The notes beneath the pieces were generated by a model. It saw only the letters and a program-made list of their open reading frames with translations. It was not told the DNA's origin and did no database searches. Below are positions 25,701 through 33,350 of a stretch of 64,000 nt of DNA, in pieces (within the stretch, counting starts at the first letter, position 1; each line of letters begins with the position of its first letter). This DNA is from JADKAV01 sp041393775 (GTDB taxonomy: Bacteria; Actinomycetota; Actinomycetes; S36-B12; UBA10799), in the NCBI GenBank assembly GCA_041393775.1, contig JAWKJM010000003.1, positions 930,001 to 994,000 of the forward strand, in the 5' to 3' direction. The position numbers and the translations under genes are program-made.

Positions 25701-25839
25701 GGAACAAGTCGCCGCCAGTGTGGACGTGTCGGGGATGCAGTTCCAACGGGCTCGCAAGGCGGTGCGTGACGCACTTCAGGCCGATGGGGTCGCCCACGAC
25801 ATAGAAAAGGCCGTTGCGAACCTGATCCCGGAAGCCTGA
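22753..25839 (+). CDS. Type IIG restriction-modification enzyme
   Basis: About 1028 residues, combining cutting and methylation in one chain. The N-terminal PD-(D/E)xK nuclease shows Asp64 in RRRIDIEAG and Glu73/Lys75 in VIEVKK. The N6-adenine methyltransferase domain has motif I VLDPSCGSGTFVF (Asp354) and motif IV NVPWLRY (Asn570), where the usual second residue Pro is Val. The C-terminal 350 residues should hold the target-recognition domain (KLYWATARSDAEAQYLLAIL is a typical segment). GTG 22753 lies five bases after GGGGG; TTG 22741 is an alternative. No separate specificity or restriction genes are nearby. It likely protects the cell from incoming DNA. Confidence 0.85.
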   Translation: MPTPDVLTATVERMLSRDGARSEATLQSDIRQFLLLSSFGLDDDEVRSVNLESPLGDGTRRRIDIEAGNSVIEVKKDLRVGNVRSDAVTQLAGYVQEQSHRLARRYVGILTDGVEWFLYRLTPDGSELSEVAKLVLSPPAADASERLTVWLDTILATAENISPLPVEIERRLGVTSAAYQLDSATLTDLYRGAQGNAEVTLKRMLWAKLLRTSFGTAFTDSDDLFIDHTLLVLTAEIIAHAVIGFEPAEMIADPDGVVSGRLFADAQVHGVVEADFFDWVLDVSGGREFVVTLTQRLARFNWRDVSHDVLKVLYESVITAETRHSLGEYYTPDWLANRIVAETCTEPLNQRVLDPSCGSGTFVFQAIRAYLNAADDANVPNGDALAGLTGHVFGVDVHPVAVTLARVTYLLAIGHGRLSASDRKALSVPVYLGDSVQWDQRAGTLTGDTIRIPTSGNDLSETPTGHLWDEDLVFPESIVNDASRFDQIVTVMADKASGYLSGKVPSVRPALRRFRLTDDELDTLQSTFAVMCHLHATGRDHVWGYYVRNLIRPLWLSNTDANKVDVLVGNVPWLRYAAMTASMQERFADLSHDRQLITTRRGVAGRDLSSLFVVRSVELYLRPEGHFAFVMPRAALTRKPYEGFRAGRWSSQAVGDLNVTFSEPWDLGDVAPDIFPVPSCVALGASTPEGARHMPEATVHWSGRLPAVEAGDWDAVKDHLTVGVGVVRAVTESDVLPESPYKNRFRQGAVLAPRALLFVQERPAGPLGAGAGRTQIEAFRSVQEKSPWKSVATLTGTVENSQLFPTYLGETVLPYRLLDPRIAALPVDGVAFLDDAAVQAKAGFAAWWSGAEALWEAHKKPTDDSRLIDRIDFHGQLSAQFPLGAHRVVYTKAGKNLTAARITNPRAIIDLKLYWATARSDAEAQYLLAILNSETLRSRVEPYQARGLFGPRDFDKYVFRVPIPEFDAGLSEHTVLADLAGKAEQVAASVDVSGMQFQRARKAVRDALQADGVAHDIEKAVANLIPEA

Positions 25840-26029
25840 CCGAGTCAATTCGTGGGATCAGGCACCGGGGAACAAGCAGGCCAGGCCGTCGACTGGGAAA
25901 CGGCAAGGCCCACGGCTTGAAGCCAACGCCGTCACCACCCGACTCAGCAGCGCCGGACACCTCGACCTTATCCACCAGCGCGATCCGCGACATTCTCGCC
26001 GACTACCCCGCGACATCAACTGCCTGGCA

Positions 26030-26187
26030 CCCTCGCCGCCCTTCAACGGCCAAGAACCGGTCGTGAGCCAGGCAATCAGCCAAGTGGAACAAGCCGGGGT
26101 GCTGAGAAGGTCAGCCAAGGCGCTCGCAACCGTGTCTGGGATGTGCCCGACCTCATCGACCTGATCGGCGACACCGAACGCGGGTGA
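26030..26187 (+). pseudogene. C-terminal remnant of a Fic-family protein
   Basis: One frame reads PPFNGQEPVVSQAISQVEQA then GVLRR; after a frameshift near 26110 the next frame reads VSQGARNRVWDVPDLIDLIG then DTERG and a TGA at 26185-26187. Together these match the C-terminal winged-helix part of Fic-family proteins. The catalytic FIC domain upstream is missing. Such debris at the edge beside a tRNA is common where islands have been exchanged repeatedly. Confidence 0.55.
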
Positions 26188-26236
26188 GATGAGGGCAGCC
26201 AACCCTGGTGACGCCTTGGTGTGGTGTGGGTGGGTT

Positions 26237-26310
26237 TGTGACACAGTTTTGACACAGGGGTGTCCGGTTTGCCCCGGTTTCAAGGGTCTGTGACACAGGT
26301 TTGACACACG
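26237..26310 (+). repeat. Direct repeats beside tRNA-Phe (candidate integrase arm sites)
   Basis: TGTGACACAGTTTTGACACA (26237-26256) is repeated as TGTGACACAGGTTTGACACA (26289-26308). The second copy includes the 13-base GGTTTGACACACG also found at 1130-1142. Three short TGATGCCTT-like repeats follow (26314-26338). No gene is visible from 26188 to 26432. Confidence 0.5.
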
Positions 26311-26432
26311 CTTGTGATGCCTTCTGATGCCTTGTGATGGCTTGGTTGGGGTGCTGAGGGGCACCTGGGATTGCCGGGAATTGTGCCTCTGATCAGGCAT
26401 TTTGTGGGGAATCCGGGTGTTTCGCGGGGTGG

Positions 26433-26506
26433 TGGCCAGGGGCGGGGTCGAACCGCCGACCTTCCGATTTTCAGTCGGACGCTCGTACCAACTGAGCTAC
26501 CTGGCC
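26433..26506 (-). tRNA. tRNA-Phe (GAA)
   Basis: The minus strand folds as a standard tRNA: acceptor GGCCAGG with CCTGGCC and discriminator A, anticodon stem TCCGA/TCGGA around loop CTGAAAA giving anticodon GAA, and T-arm GGCGGTTCGACCCCGCC. No CCA is encoded. Its 3' end faces the accessory island, as expected for an integration target. Last of three tRNAs in transcription order. Confidence 0.95.
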
Positions 26507-26528
26507 GAATGAGTCCGAGGGACTCGAG

Positions 26529-26602
26529 CGACCCCGACCGGGCTCGAACCGGCGACCTCCGCCGTGACAGGGCGGCGCGCTAACCAACTGCGCTACGGGG
26601 CC
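26529..26602 (-). tRNA. tRNA-Asp (GTC)
   Basis: The minus strand begins GGCCCCGTAGCGCAGTTGG, has anticodon loop CTGTCAC (anticodon GTC), T-arm CCGGTTCGAGCCCGG and ends CGGGGTC plus discriminator G. It lies between tRNA-Glu and tRNA-Phe in one probable transcript. Confidence 0.95.
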
Positions 26603-26638
26603 TTACTGTGATCCGACCGGAGCCGAACCGATACTGCG

Positions 26639-26711
26639 CATCCCCAACGGGATTCGAACCCGTGCTGCCGCCGTGAAAGGGCGGAGTCCTAGGCCGCTAG
26701 ACGATGGGGAC
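26639..26711 (-). tRNA. tRNA-Glu (TTC)
   Basis: The minus strand begins GTCCCCATCGTCTAGCGGCC, has anticodon loop CTTTCAC (anticodon TTC), T-arm ACGGGTTCGAATCCCGT and ends TGGGGAT plus discriminator G. It is the first tRNA of the Glu-Asp-Phe cluster. Confidence 0.95.
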
Positions 26712-26927
26712 CGTGTCCTCGGGACGTCTGCCGTCGAGGGCCTTTTCATGGTACCCGAGAGGTGCCCGCGGGAAACAGCCCCCATCCCCCGGCCCTTCTC
26801 GCCGGTGTTGCGGAGTAACCCGGACACGCCAGCGTGTCCCGTCAACTTCGCGACAACGGGTGCGGCGGCGCGGCATCAACGGTATGAACACGCCCAACCA
26901 GGGCCCTGACCCACTACCTTGAGCCAC

Positions 26928-28064
26928 ATGCACGTGGATTTCACGCCGTCGCCCGGACCCAGCCTGGGGGTCGAGGTGGAGTACGGCGTGGTCGACACGG
27001 AATCCGGCAAGTACGTCGAGGTCGCCAACGAGGTCCTCGGGATCGTCGGCGCCGGGCACCCCGAGGGAGAACACCCCAAAGCCAAGCACGAACTGTTCAA
27101 CCACAGCATCGAGGTGATCACCGGCGTCTGCCAGACCCCGGACGAGGCCGTCGCCGATCTCAAGGGCACCCTGCTGGAACTCAAACCGCTGCTCGACGAG
27201 CGCGGTTTGGCGATGATCTCCTCAGGCACCCATCCCTTCGCGTCCTGGGACGCGATGAACCTGAGCCCCGGGGAGCGGTACCAGCGCCTGCTCGACGAGA
27301 TCGGCTGGCCCGCCCGCAGGTTGGCCATCCATGGCGTGCACTTCCATGTCGGTGTGCGCGGCAAGGAGAAGTCGATCCGCTTCATCGACTCGCTGCTGGG
27401 TTTCCTGCCGCAGATGCTCGCCCTGTCCACCTCCAGCCCGTACTGGCTCGGCGATGACACCGGTCTGGCCAGCATCCGCTCCAAGATCTTCGAGGTCATG
27501 CCCACATCCGGCCTGCCGCCGTGGATGAAGGACTGGGCCGACTTCGAGCGGTTCATGACCGCACTGATCAAAGCCGAGACCATTCGCAGCGTCAAGGAGG
27601 TCTGGTGGGACATCCGCCCGCACCCGACCTACGGGACAATCGAGTTCCGGATGTGCGACGGGATCCCGACGTTGCGCGAGGTGCGTGCGATCGCGGCGCT
27701 GGCACAGGCTCTGGTCGTGTGGATGGACCAGCAGGTCGATACTGGCAACCCGCTACCGGACATCCCGAGCTGGGTCGCGCGGGAGAACAAGTGGCGGGCC
27801 TCCCGGTTCGGGCTCGACGGCCGGGTCATGACCGACATCAGCGGGAACACCCAATCGTTCATGGAGAACATCGCCGGGATCGTCGACATGCTCGAGCCTG
27901 TCGCCGACGAACTCGGCACCCTCGATGCCCTGACGAGCGTGCGAGAGATACTGGAGACAGGTTCCTCGGCCAGCCGTCAACGGGCGGTGGTGGCCGACGG
28001 TGGGTCGTTGAAGGATGTGGTGAAACTGCTGCGCGAGGAATTGGCCGCGGAGTTGCAGCCGTGA
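26928..28064 (+). CDS. Glutamate-cysteine ligase, YbdK family
   Basis: About 378 residues, the usual size. SLGVEVEYGVVD near the N-terminus holds the nucleotide/metal glutamates; AIHGVHFHVGV and TIEFRMCDGIP are other family signatures. YbdK-type carboxylate-amine ligases join glutamate and an amine such as cysteine using ATP. ATG 26928 is used; TTG 26919 would add three residues. The stop overlaps the start of the M20D amidohydrolase (GTGA), so the two are co-translated, which suggests formation and hydrolysis of a related amide; the actual substrate is unknown. Confidence 0.85.
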   Translation: MHVDFTPSPGPSLGVEVEYGVVDTESGKYVEVANEVLGIVGAGHPEGEHPKAKHELFNHSIEVITGVCQTPDEAVADLKGTLLELKPLLDERGLAMISSGTHPFASWDAMNLSPGERYQRLLDEIGWPARRLAIHGVHFHVGVRGKEKSIRFIDSLLGFLPQMLALSTSSPYWLGDDTGLASIRSKIFEVMPTSGLPPWMKDWADFERFMTALIKAETIRSVKEVWWDIRPHPTYGTIEFRMCDGIPTLREVRAIAALAQALVVWMDQQVDTGNPLPDIPSWVARENKWRASRFGLDGRVMTDISGNTQSFMENIAGIVDMLEPVADELGTLDALTSVREILETGSSASRQRAVVADGGSLKDVVKLLREELAAELQP

Positions 28065-29236
28065 ACCCGGAGTTGGCGGCGTTCGTCGAGGCGCGTTCGC
28101 AGGAGTTGATCGCCTTCCGGCGGGACTTGCACTCCCACCCTGAACTATCCTCGCGCGAAACCCGCACCACGGCCGCCCTGGTGCGCCGGTTACAGGTGGC
28201 CGGCCTGGAACCCAAGGTGCTCAACTGCGGCACGGGTCTGGTGTGCGACGTAGGCACTGGCGACGGACCGGTCCTCGCACTGCGGGCCGACATCGACGCG
28301 CTGGCCATGGACGACGAGTGCCACACACCGTACCGGTCCCACATCGAAGGCGTCGCGCACGCATGCGGCCATGACGTGCACACCGCGATCGTGCTGGGGG
28401 CGGGGTTGTTCTTCGAAAAGAACCCGCCCGGGGGAAGGGTGAGGCTGATCTTCGAACCGGCCGAGGAGAGCGTGCCGGGCGGCGCCGTGGATGTGATCGA
28501 CGAGGGACACCTCGATGACGTCGGCGCGGTGTTCGGGCTGCACTGCGACCCCAAGAAGCAGGTGGGGACGATCGGCTTGCGGACCGGTCCGGTGTCGTCG
28601 GCCTCCGATGTCGTGCGCGTGACCCTGCATGGGCCCGGCGGCCACACCGCGAGGCCCGAGGCGACCGTCGACCTCGTCACGGTGATGTCGGAGTTGGCGC
28701 TGAAGCTTCCGCAGGTGCTCACCGAGCGGGTGGAGCGGGTGGACAAGGGCCCGATCCGGCTGGTCTGGGGGGCGGTGGCATCCGGAGAAGCCCCCAACGT
28801 GATCCCGGCGAAGGCGGTGCTGACGGGCACCTTGCGAACTCCGGACCGGGCGGTGTGGGACGCGCTGGGCCGCCTGCTCAACGAGTCGGTCGAGCAGATC
28901 CTGGGGGAGTCCGGTGTCGAGTGGGAGTTGTTCCACCGGCAGGGGGTCCCGCCGGTGTACAACCATGTCGAACCGACGGCTCTGTGGGCCGACGCGATCG
29001 TCGAGGAGTTGGGTCAGGAAGCGGTGGTTCCCACTGAGCAGTCATGGGGCGGCGACAGTTTCGCGTGGTACGTCGACCGGGTGCCGGGGACCTACGCTCG
29101 GCTGGGAGTGCACGACGGGAACGGCCCAACGCTGGATCTGCACGCCTCCACCTTCGACGTCGACGAGCGGGCGATCGCGGTGGGGCTGCGGGCGATGGTC
29201 GCGGTGACAAGGATGTGGTTCGCCCGTCAGAAGTGA
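28061..29236 (+). CDS. M20D-family amidohydrolase
   Basis: 391 residues from GTG 28061. LHSHPELSSRET at the N-terminus, ALRADIDALAM, AHACGHDVHTA (metal-binding Cys and His) and EPAEESVPGGA (Glu-Glu) are the M20D/AmhX-hippuricase motifs for a binuclear-metal amide hydrolase. GPGGHTARPEATVDL belongs to the lid/dimerisation domain, and GGDSFAWYVDRVPG holds later active-site residues. The start overlaps the glutamate-cysteine ligase gene. Family members release amino acids from N-acyl conjugates; no specific substrate can be read here. Confidence 0.85.
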   Translation: MNPELAAFVEARSQELIAFRRDLHSHPELSSRETRTTAALVRRLQVAGLEPKVLNCGTGLVCDVGTGDGPVLALRADIDALAMDDECHTPYRSHIEGVAHACGHDVHTAIVLGAGLFFEKNPPGGRVRLIFEPAEESVPGGAVDVIDEGHLDDVGAVFGLHCDPKKQVGTIGLRTGPVSSASDVVRVTLHGPGGHTARPEATVDLVTVMSELALKLPQVLTERVERVDKGPIRLVWGAVASGEAPNVIPAKAVLTGTLRTPDRAVWDALGRLLNESVEQILGESGVEWELFHRQGVPPVYNHVEPTALWADAIVEELGQEAVVPTEQSWGGDSFAWYVDRVPGTYARLGVHDGNGPTLDLHASTFDVDERAIAVGLRAMVAVTRMWFARQK

Positions 29237-29311
29237 GGCGGGCGACCTCTGAGCGGCCGGGCCCCCGCGCGGGCCCTTGTGTGACGAAGTTGTGGCCGTC
29301 GAACCGGGATT

Positions 29312-29360
29312 GTGACGAAGGTGCGTGGTCGCGACCGCTCAGATCCCGCACCTTCGTTAC
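29312..29360. terminator. Long inverted repeat between convergent genes
   Basis: GTGACGAAGGTGCG (29312-29325) pairs with CGCACCTTCGTTAC (29347-29360) with a single G-T wobble. It lies between two genes whose stops face each other (29236 and 29509), so it could act as a bidirectional terminator, though no T-run follows. Confidence 0.4.
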
Positions 29361-29370
29361 ACAGGCGGGA

Positions 29371-29470
29371 ACGGGCCAGCAACAACGTTACAACCGGGTC
29401 GGGGGCCAGCAACAACGTTACAACCGGGTCGGGGGCCACCAACAACGTCACAACCGGATCCGGGGCCAGC
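29371..29470. repeat. Three tandem 30-bp repeats
   Basis: The unit has the core CCAGCAACAACGTTACAACC and starts at 29371, 29401 and 29431, with a partial fourth unit at 29461. The copies differ by one to three bases. It is intergenic, beside the inverted repeat at 29312-29360, and shares the word CGTTACA with it. Confidence 0.7.
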
Positions 29471-29508
29471 GCGCCGGACTCCCCATGCGCGCGAACCAGC
29501 CGGCAGAC

Positions 29509-30942
29509 TCACCCGGAGGCCCGCAGGAACCGTGTGAACAGCGCGTTGGGTTGTGCCTGGGGCATCACTTGCTGGATCTCCCGCAGTGCCTGCGCGGCGC
29601 GCAGATCGCCGACCCTGGCACTGTACAGAGCCCCGATGAAAGGCGCCCGGGACCGACCGTTCTCACAATGCAGGTAGACCGTCCTGCCCTCGGCGCGTAG
29701 TTCGAGGATCATGTCGACGGTCTGCTCGGCCACCATGTCCAGGTTGGGGTTGTCGGCCGGGTCGTCGGAGTCGATCAGCCACACGTTCACGTGATGCAGT
29801 GCGTCGACAGCAGGTTGGGGCGTCTGGGCATCGCCGATACAGCACAAGGAGATCACCGCGTCGACCCCCGCCGGCAGGGGGCGCAGCCCTTCGATGCCAC
29901 CGATCCACACTCCCGGGTCCGCCGGCAGTGCGGCGGCAGGCCCTGTGGGTGAATCCGGGTCGAAGGTCTGCGGCCAGGCCTGCCCGTGCACAGCCTCCCA
30001 CGCCGATCGCACGAGGTCGCAGTCGCGCATTCCGGGCCATCCGTGCACGCGGCGCCGCCAATCCAGCGGGATCGCCGACACCCCCCACCGGGCGCCGAGC
30101 ATGCCGCCGGCGATCGCCGTGACGGTGGCGGTGTCCCCACCGGCCGCGATGACCCGCCGCAGGGCGTCGGCCAACTGCTCGGGTCTGTCCTGCGCCTGGC
30201 TCATGGCCGACCAGGCGGTCTGCAGCGCCTGGCTCACCCAGCCGTTGTGGATGGCGAAGTCCAGCGGCGTGCCCACCTCGGCCTGATTGATGAGTGGCTC
30301 CCAGAACGACTGGCGCTGCTCGGGCAGCCAGGCGAGCCCCTCAGCCAGGTCGAAGTCGCCGGTCAGGATGGCGTGGCGCTGCCCGAGGTTCCACAACACG
30401 CACGCCTCGGCCGCCTGTGGGTTCGCGTGGGTCAGGTCGCTGTATGCCCGCGCGGCCTCTACCAGGCCCTCCGGGTCGTCGAGGTACCCCAACGCGATCG
30501 GGGTGGTCCGCATCAGCGAGGCGTTGCCGGCCGATGCCGGCGAGCCCCCCGCGTAGATCCGGGCGGCCGCCGACCGTAGCGACTGCGCGCCCTGGGCCGG
30601 GTCGTAGCCGTCGAGCACGTCGATGATGGCGGGGGCGACGTCCTTGGCCGAGAGGATCCACTGCGCCCACCGGGCAGCGACGTGATCCTGAGTCGAGTCC
30701 TCCAAGAGGTTCTCCCCGGCGGCCAGCGCCTCGAGGATCGGCATCGCCATGGCGGTGTCGTCGGCCCACTCGCCTTCTTCGTAGGCTCCCAGCCCGCCGG
30801 CCCGCATCTGGATTTGCGATGCGGCGGGGCGCACATCGAAGGCGTACCCGTTGCCCAGCGCATTACCGACGGCCATACCGACAATTGCTCCGGTCGCCCG
30901 GTCGAGTTGCGCAGCAGTCAGCGCGCTGGTGTTCCCGGCCAC
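29509..30942 (-). CDS. ADP-ribosylglycohydrolase fused to a dual-specificity phosphatase-like domain
   Basis: 477 residues in two parts. Residues about 15-330 are an ADP-ribosylglycohydrolase (DraG/ARH type): GAIVGMAVGNALG, then EWADDTAMAM and GGDTATVTAIAGGMLGA supply the magnesium-binding acidic residues. Residues about 345-477 resemble a dual-specificity/tyrosine phosphatase, with VYLHCENGRSRAP giving the Cys-x5-Arg active site, preceded by VNVWLIDSDDPADN. The first domain removes ADP-ribose from proteins or small molecules; the second could remove phosphate from the same substrate. The gene is convergent with the amidohydrolase. Fusion substrate unknown. Confidence 0.85.
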   Translation of the reverse strand: MAGNTSALTAAQLDRATGAIVGMAVGNALGNGYAFDVRPAASQIQMRAGGLGAYEEGEWADDTAMAMPILEALAAGENLLEDSTQDHVAARWAQWILSAKDVAPAIIDVLDGYDPAQGAQSLRSAAARIYAGGSPASAGNASLMRTTPIALGYLDDPEGLVEAARAYSDLTHANPQAAEACVLWNLGQRHAILTGDFDLAEGLAWLPEQRQSFWEPLINQAEVGTPLDFAIHNGWVSQALQTAWSAMSQAQDRPEQLADALRRVIAAGGDTATVTAIAGGMLGARWGVSAIPLDWRRRVHGWPGMRDCDLVRSAWEAVHGQAWPQTFDPDSPTGPAAALPADPGVWIGGIEGLRPLPAGVDAVISLCCIGDAQTPQPAVDALHHVNVWLIDSDDPADNPNLDMVAEQTVDMILELRAEGRTVYLHCENGRSRAPFIGALYSARVGDLRAAQALREIQQVMPQAQPNALFTRFLRASG

Positions 30943-31029
30943 TGCGCCCCCGTTCTCAATTGAGCCTTCATCTTTGCAAGAGAATGCCCCGAGCGCATCA
31001 CGCAGGGTGGCTCGAAGGTGAAACCGTGT

Positions 31030-31896
31030 CTAGTCCTGGTCGTCCTGACCGGCCAGGAACTCCTCGATCTGGTCCATCAACTCGTCGCCGCTGGGCAGTT
31101 CATTGGGCCAACTGGCGACATCCGCGTCGTGCTGCTGCTCCAGGGCAGTGACCACTTCCTCGTTCTCGCTGCTGCTCGCGATGGACTCGTCGATCTCCGT
31201 GCGGACCTGAGCAGCAAGCCGCGGCAACTCGCCCTGATCGATCACCAGGCCGGCCGCCTTGGCGATCTCCTCGAGAATCGCGATGGCGCCTGTGGGGTAT
31301 TCGGTGTTGACCAGGTAGTGCGGGATGTGCACCGCGAAACCCTGCGCCGGCACTCCGGCGCGGCCGGTAGCGAATTCGACCAAGGTGGCCAGGCTGCCCG
31401 GCACGTCGACGCGGTCGATCGGGCCCGGCCGCGGTTCGATCATCGTGGGGTCGCTGGCATGCGGGGTGATGAGCAGGTCACGGGTGTGCGGGGAGGGCCA
31501 CGGGATCGCCTGCAGCCCGATCGTCTTGCTGACCTTGTAGTGCTCGGCCAGCTCGATGATCACCTGCGTCACGTGGTTCCAGGCCAGGTCCGGCTCCGGG
31601 CCGTACATCATGAGGAACGGCTTGGAGTGGTCGTCCCAGAACAGGTCCAGTGACAGGTTCGGCATGTCGACGTCGGAGAAGTGGTCTCGGTCGAACGTCA
31701 TCACCGGCCGGCGGGCGCGGTAGTCGTAGATGTCGTCCAGGCTGAGTTCGGCCACCTTCTCGTGCGGGAGGTTGGTGGTCAGATGGGACACCGCTTGGCG
31801 GATGCTGTGACCGGCGTCCACGAAACCGGAGAAGGCGTGGATCATGGGCAGGTCCTTCGGGACCTCCGTCATGTGGATCGTCACGCGTGGGTGCAT
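31030..31896 (-). CDS. PAC2-family protein
   Basis: 288 residues. MIHAFSGFVDAGHSIRQAVS, DIYDYRARRPVMTF and MMYGPEPDLAWN are typical of the PAC2 (proteasome assembly chaperone 2-like) family in actinobacteria. No signal peptide. The acidic tail (SSENEEVVTALEQQHDAD, ending AGQDDQD) may be flexible. In actinobacteria such proteins are found widely, and their molecular role is not settled. The gene is divergent from the GAF regulator. Confidence 0.8.
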   Translation of the reverse strand: MHPRVTIHMTEVPKDLPMIHAFSGFVDAGHSIRQAVSHLTTNLPHEKVAELSLDDIYDYRARRPVMTFDRDHFSDVDMPNLSLDLFWDDHSKPFLMMYGPEPDLAWNHVTQVIIELAEHYKVSKTIGLQAIPWPSPHTRDLLITPHASDPTMIEPRPGPIDRVDVPGSLATLVEFATGRAGVPAQGFAVHIPHYLVNTEYPTGAIAILEEIAKAAGLVIDQGELPRLAAQVRTEIDESIASSSENEEVVTALEQQHDADVASWPNELPSGDELMDQIEEFLAGQDDQD

Positions 31897-32013
31897 GTTG
31901 GGATAACCTCCGGGCGCCCATCAGTATTCCGCTGGTCGCCCTGGGCCCGCCAGAGACGGGACGGTCTTGGATTTGCGCTGGGCAACCCGGGCGGTGCGGC
32001 GTACCCTCGGGAC

Positions 32014-33306
32014 ATGCCTCGCAGGGTGCCGCCGTCGCACTGGTTGGCCCCCGACCTGGGTTCCGTGGCCCGGGCGGTTCGCACTGCGCATGAGCGGTTC
32101 CTGTCCGGCGACCCGGCCGGTGCTGCGTCGGTAAGGTCGCTGGTCCTCGACTCCTGGCGGCGCAGCCTGAAGGAGGGCGTCGATCCCGCCGGCGACGTGG
32201 CCCCGGTGGTGTGGGACGCCGCCCAACTGGCTGCTGCTCGGGATGCCTCGCCGCTGCAATCAGCCATGCCCATGGTTCGGTCGCTGCTGACCGAACCGGC
32301 CGAATCCAGTGGACATGTGGTGGCGGTGGGCGACGATCAGGGGCGTCTGTTGTGGGTGGAGGGCGATCAGCGTCTGCGATCGCGCGCCGAGGGTATGGGC
32401 TTCGTGCCGGGTGCCCAGTGGTCCGAGCCGGCCGCGGGGACCAACGCGCCGGGGACCGCTCTGACCCTGGACGCCCCGGTGCAGATCTTCGCGTCGGAGC
32501 ACTTCCGCGGCACGGTGCAGCCATGGAGTTGTACCGCCGTGCCGATCCACGACCCGCATTCGGGCCGGATCGTGGGCGTTCTGGACGTGACCGGGCAGGC
32601 GCAGGTGGCGACCCCGCAGGCGCTTGCGATGGTCCGCGCGACCGCCATGGCCGTCGAACAGTGGCTGGCCGCCCAGCAACCCGTCGCGGCATCGGCGCGG
32701 TTCTGTGTCCTGGGCCGCGATCGCGGGATGCTGCGCATGGGCGGACAGGACCGGCAACTGTCGGCGCGGCACTCAGAACTCCTGCTCCTGCTCGCGGTCA
32801 ACGAACAGGGACTTACCGCCGACCGGCTCGCGGTCATGCTGCATGAACACGACATCGCCCCGGTGACGGTGCGCGCAGAGATGGCGCGCTTGCGCAAGCT
32901 GGTGGGGGAGGGCTTCGTACTCTCGCGGCCCTACCGGCTGGCCGAGCCGATCGTCACCGACGCCCACGAGGTACTGGAAGCCCTCGAACGCGGTGACACC
33001 CGGTCGGCCATCACGTTGTACACCGGTCCGCTGCTGCCCCTCTCGGAAGCCCCGGAGATCATCGAGATGCGTGGGGATCTGCGGGCCAAGGTGCGCCGGG
33101 CGGCGCTGGTTGCCGGGGAGCCGGAGGCGCTGCTGCAGTTTGCGCTCGGGGAGGACGGCCGCGACGACGTGGAGGTCATCCAGGCGGCTCTGAAGGCGTT
33201 GCCTGCGACGTCCCCCAAACGGATCGGGTTGATGGCCCGGCTCGATAGGTTGCAGAAGATGCTGGCGGTGCCGTTGCCGCGGCTGCCGGGACAAGGCCGT
33301 CGCTGA
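32014..33306 (+). CDS. GAF-domain transcriptional regulator
   Basis: About 430 residues. The N-terminal region (LVLDSWRRSLKEGVDP) is the cap of acetoin/glycerol-type (AcoR-like) regulators, followed by a GAF sensor (VVAVGDDQGRLLWVEGD, then GTNAPGTALTLD and CTAVPIHDPHSG). Instead of a sigma-54 AAA+ domain, the C-terminal part has a winged-helix-like segment (ARHSELLLLLAVNEQGLTAD, then TVRAEMARLRKLVGEGF). It precedes an aldehyde dehydrogenase gene that has a palindromic operator-like site at 33662-33676. The pairing of this regulator type with aldehyde dehydrogenase and DUF779 is common in actinobacteria, so it probably activates them. Confidence 0.8.
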   Translation: MPRRVPPSHWLAPDLGSVARAVRTAHERFLSGDPAGAASVRSLVLDSWRRSLKEGVDPAGDVAPVVWDAAQLAAARDASPLQSAMPMVRSLLTEPAESSGHVVAVGDDQGRLLWVEGDQRLRSRAEGMGFVPGAQWSEPAAGTNAPGTALTLDAPVQIFASEHFRGTVQPWSCTAVPIHDPHSGRIVGVLDVTGQAQVATPQALAMVRATAMAVEQWLAAQQPVAASARFCVLGRDRGMLRMGGQDRQLSARHSELLLLLAVNEQGLTADRLAVMLHEHDIAPVTVRAEMARLRKLVGEGFVLSRPYRLAEPIVTDAHEVLEALERGDTRSAITLYTGPLLPLSEAPEIIEMRGDLRAKVRRAALVAGEPEALLQFALGEDGRDDVEVIQAALKALPATSPKRIGLMARLDRLQKMLAVPLPRLPGQGRR

Positions 33307-33350
33307 GCGGGCGTTGTACGAGGGCTGGCCGGCGTCCCAGCCGCGTGTTC

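Larger units (their letters stand above)
1130..26432. mobile_element. Probable genomic (defence) island at tRNA-Phe
   Basis: The right edge is set by the 3' end of tRNA-Phe. The left edge is uncertain: GGTTTGACACACG at 1130 repeats near the tRNA, but the AbiEii gene to its left may also belong, so the island could start outside the window. The content is an integrase, an excisionase-like protein, defence-type genes and decayed genes. I did not find a second copy of the tRNA-Phe 3' end in the window. Confidence 0.6.

Noticed and set aside
29371..29470. Short regularly repeated sequence resembling a CRISPR array
   Set aside because: The copies are directly adjacent with no variable spacers, and no cas genes are present. 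It is a tandem repeat.
31681..32013. N-terminal extension of the GAF regulator frame
   Set aside because: It overlaps the divergent PAC2 gene; ATG 32014 gives the usual family start.
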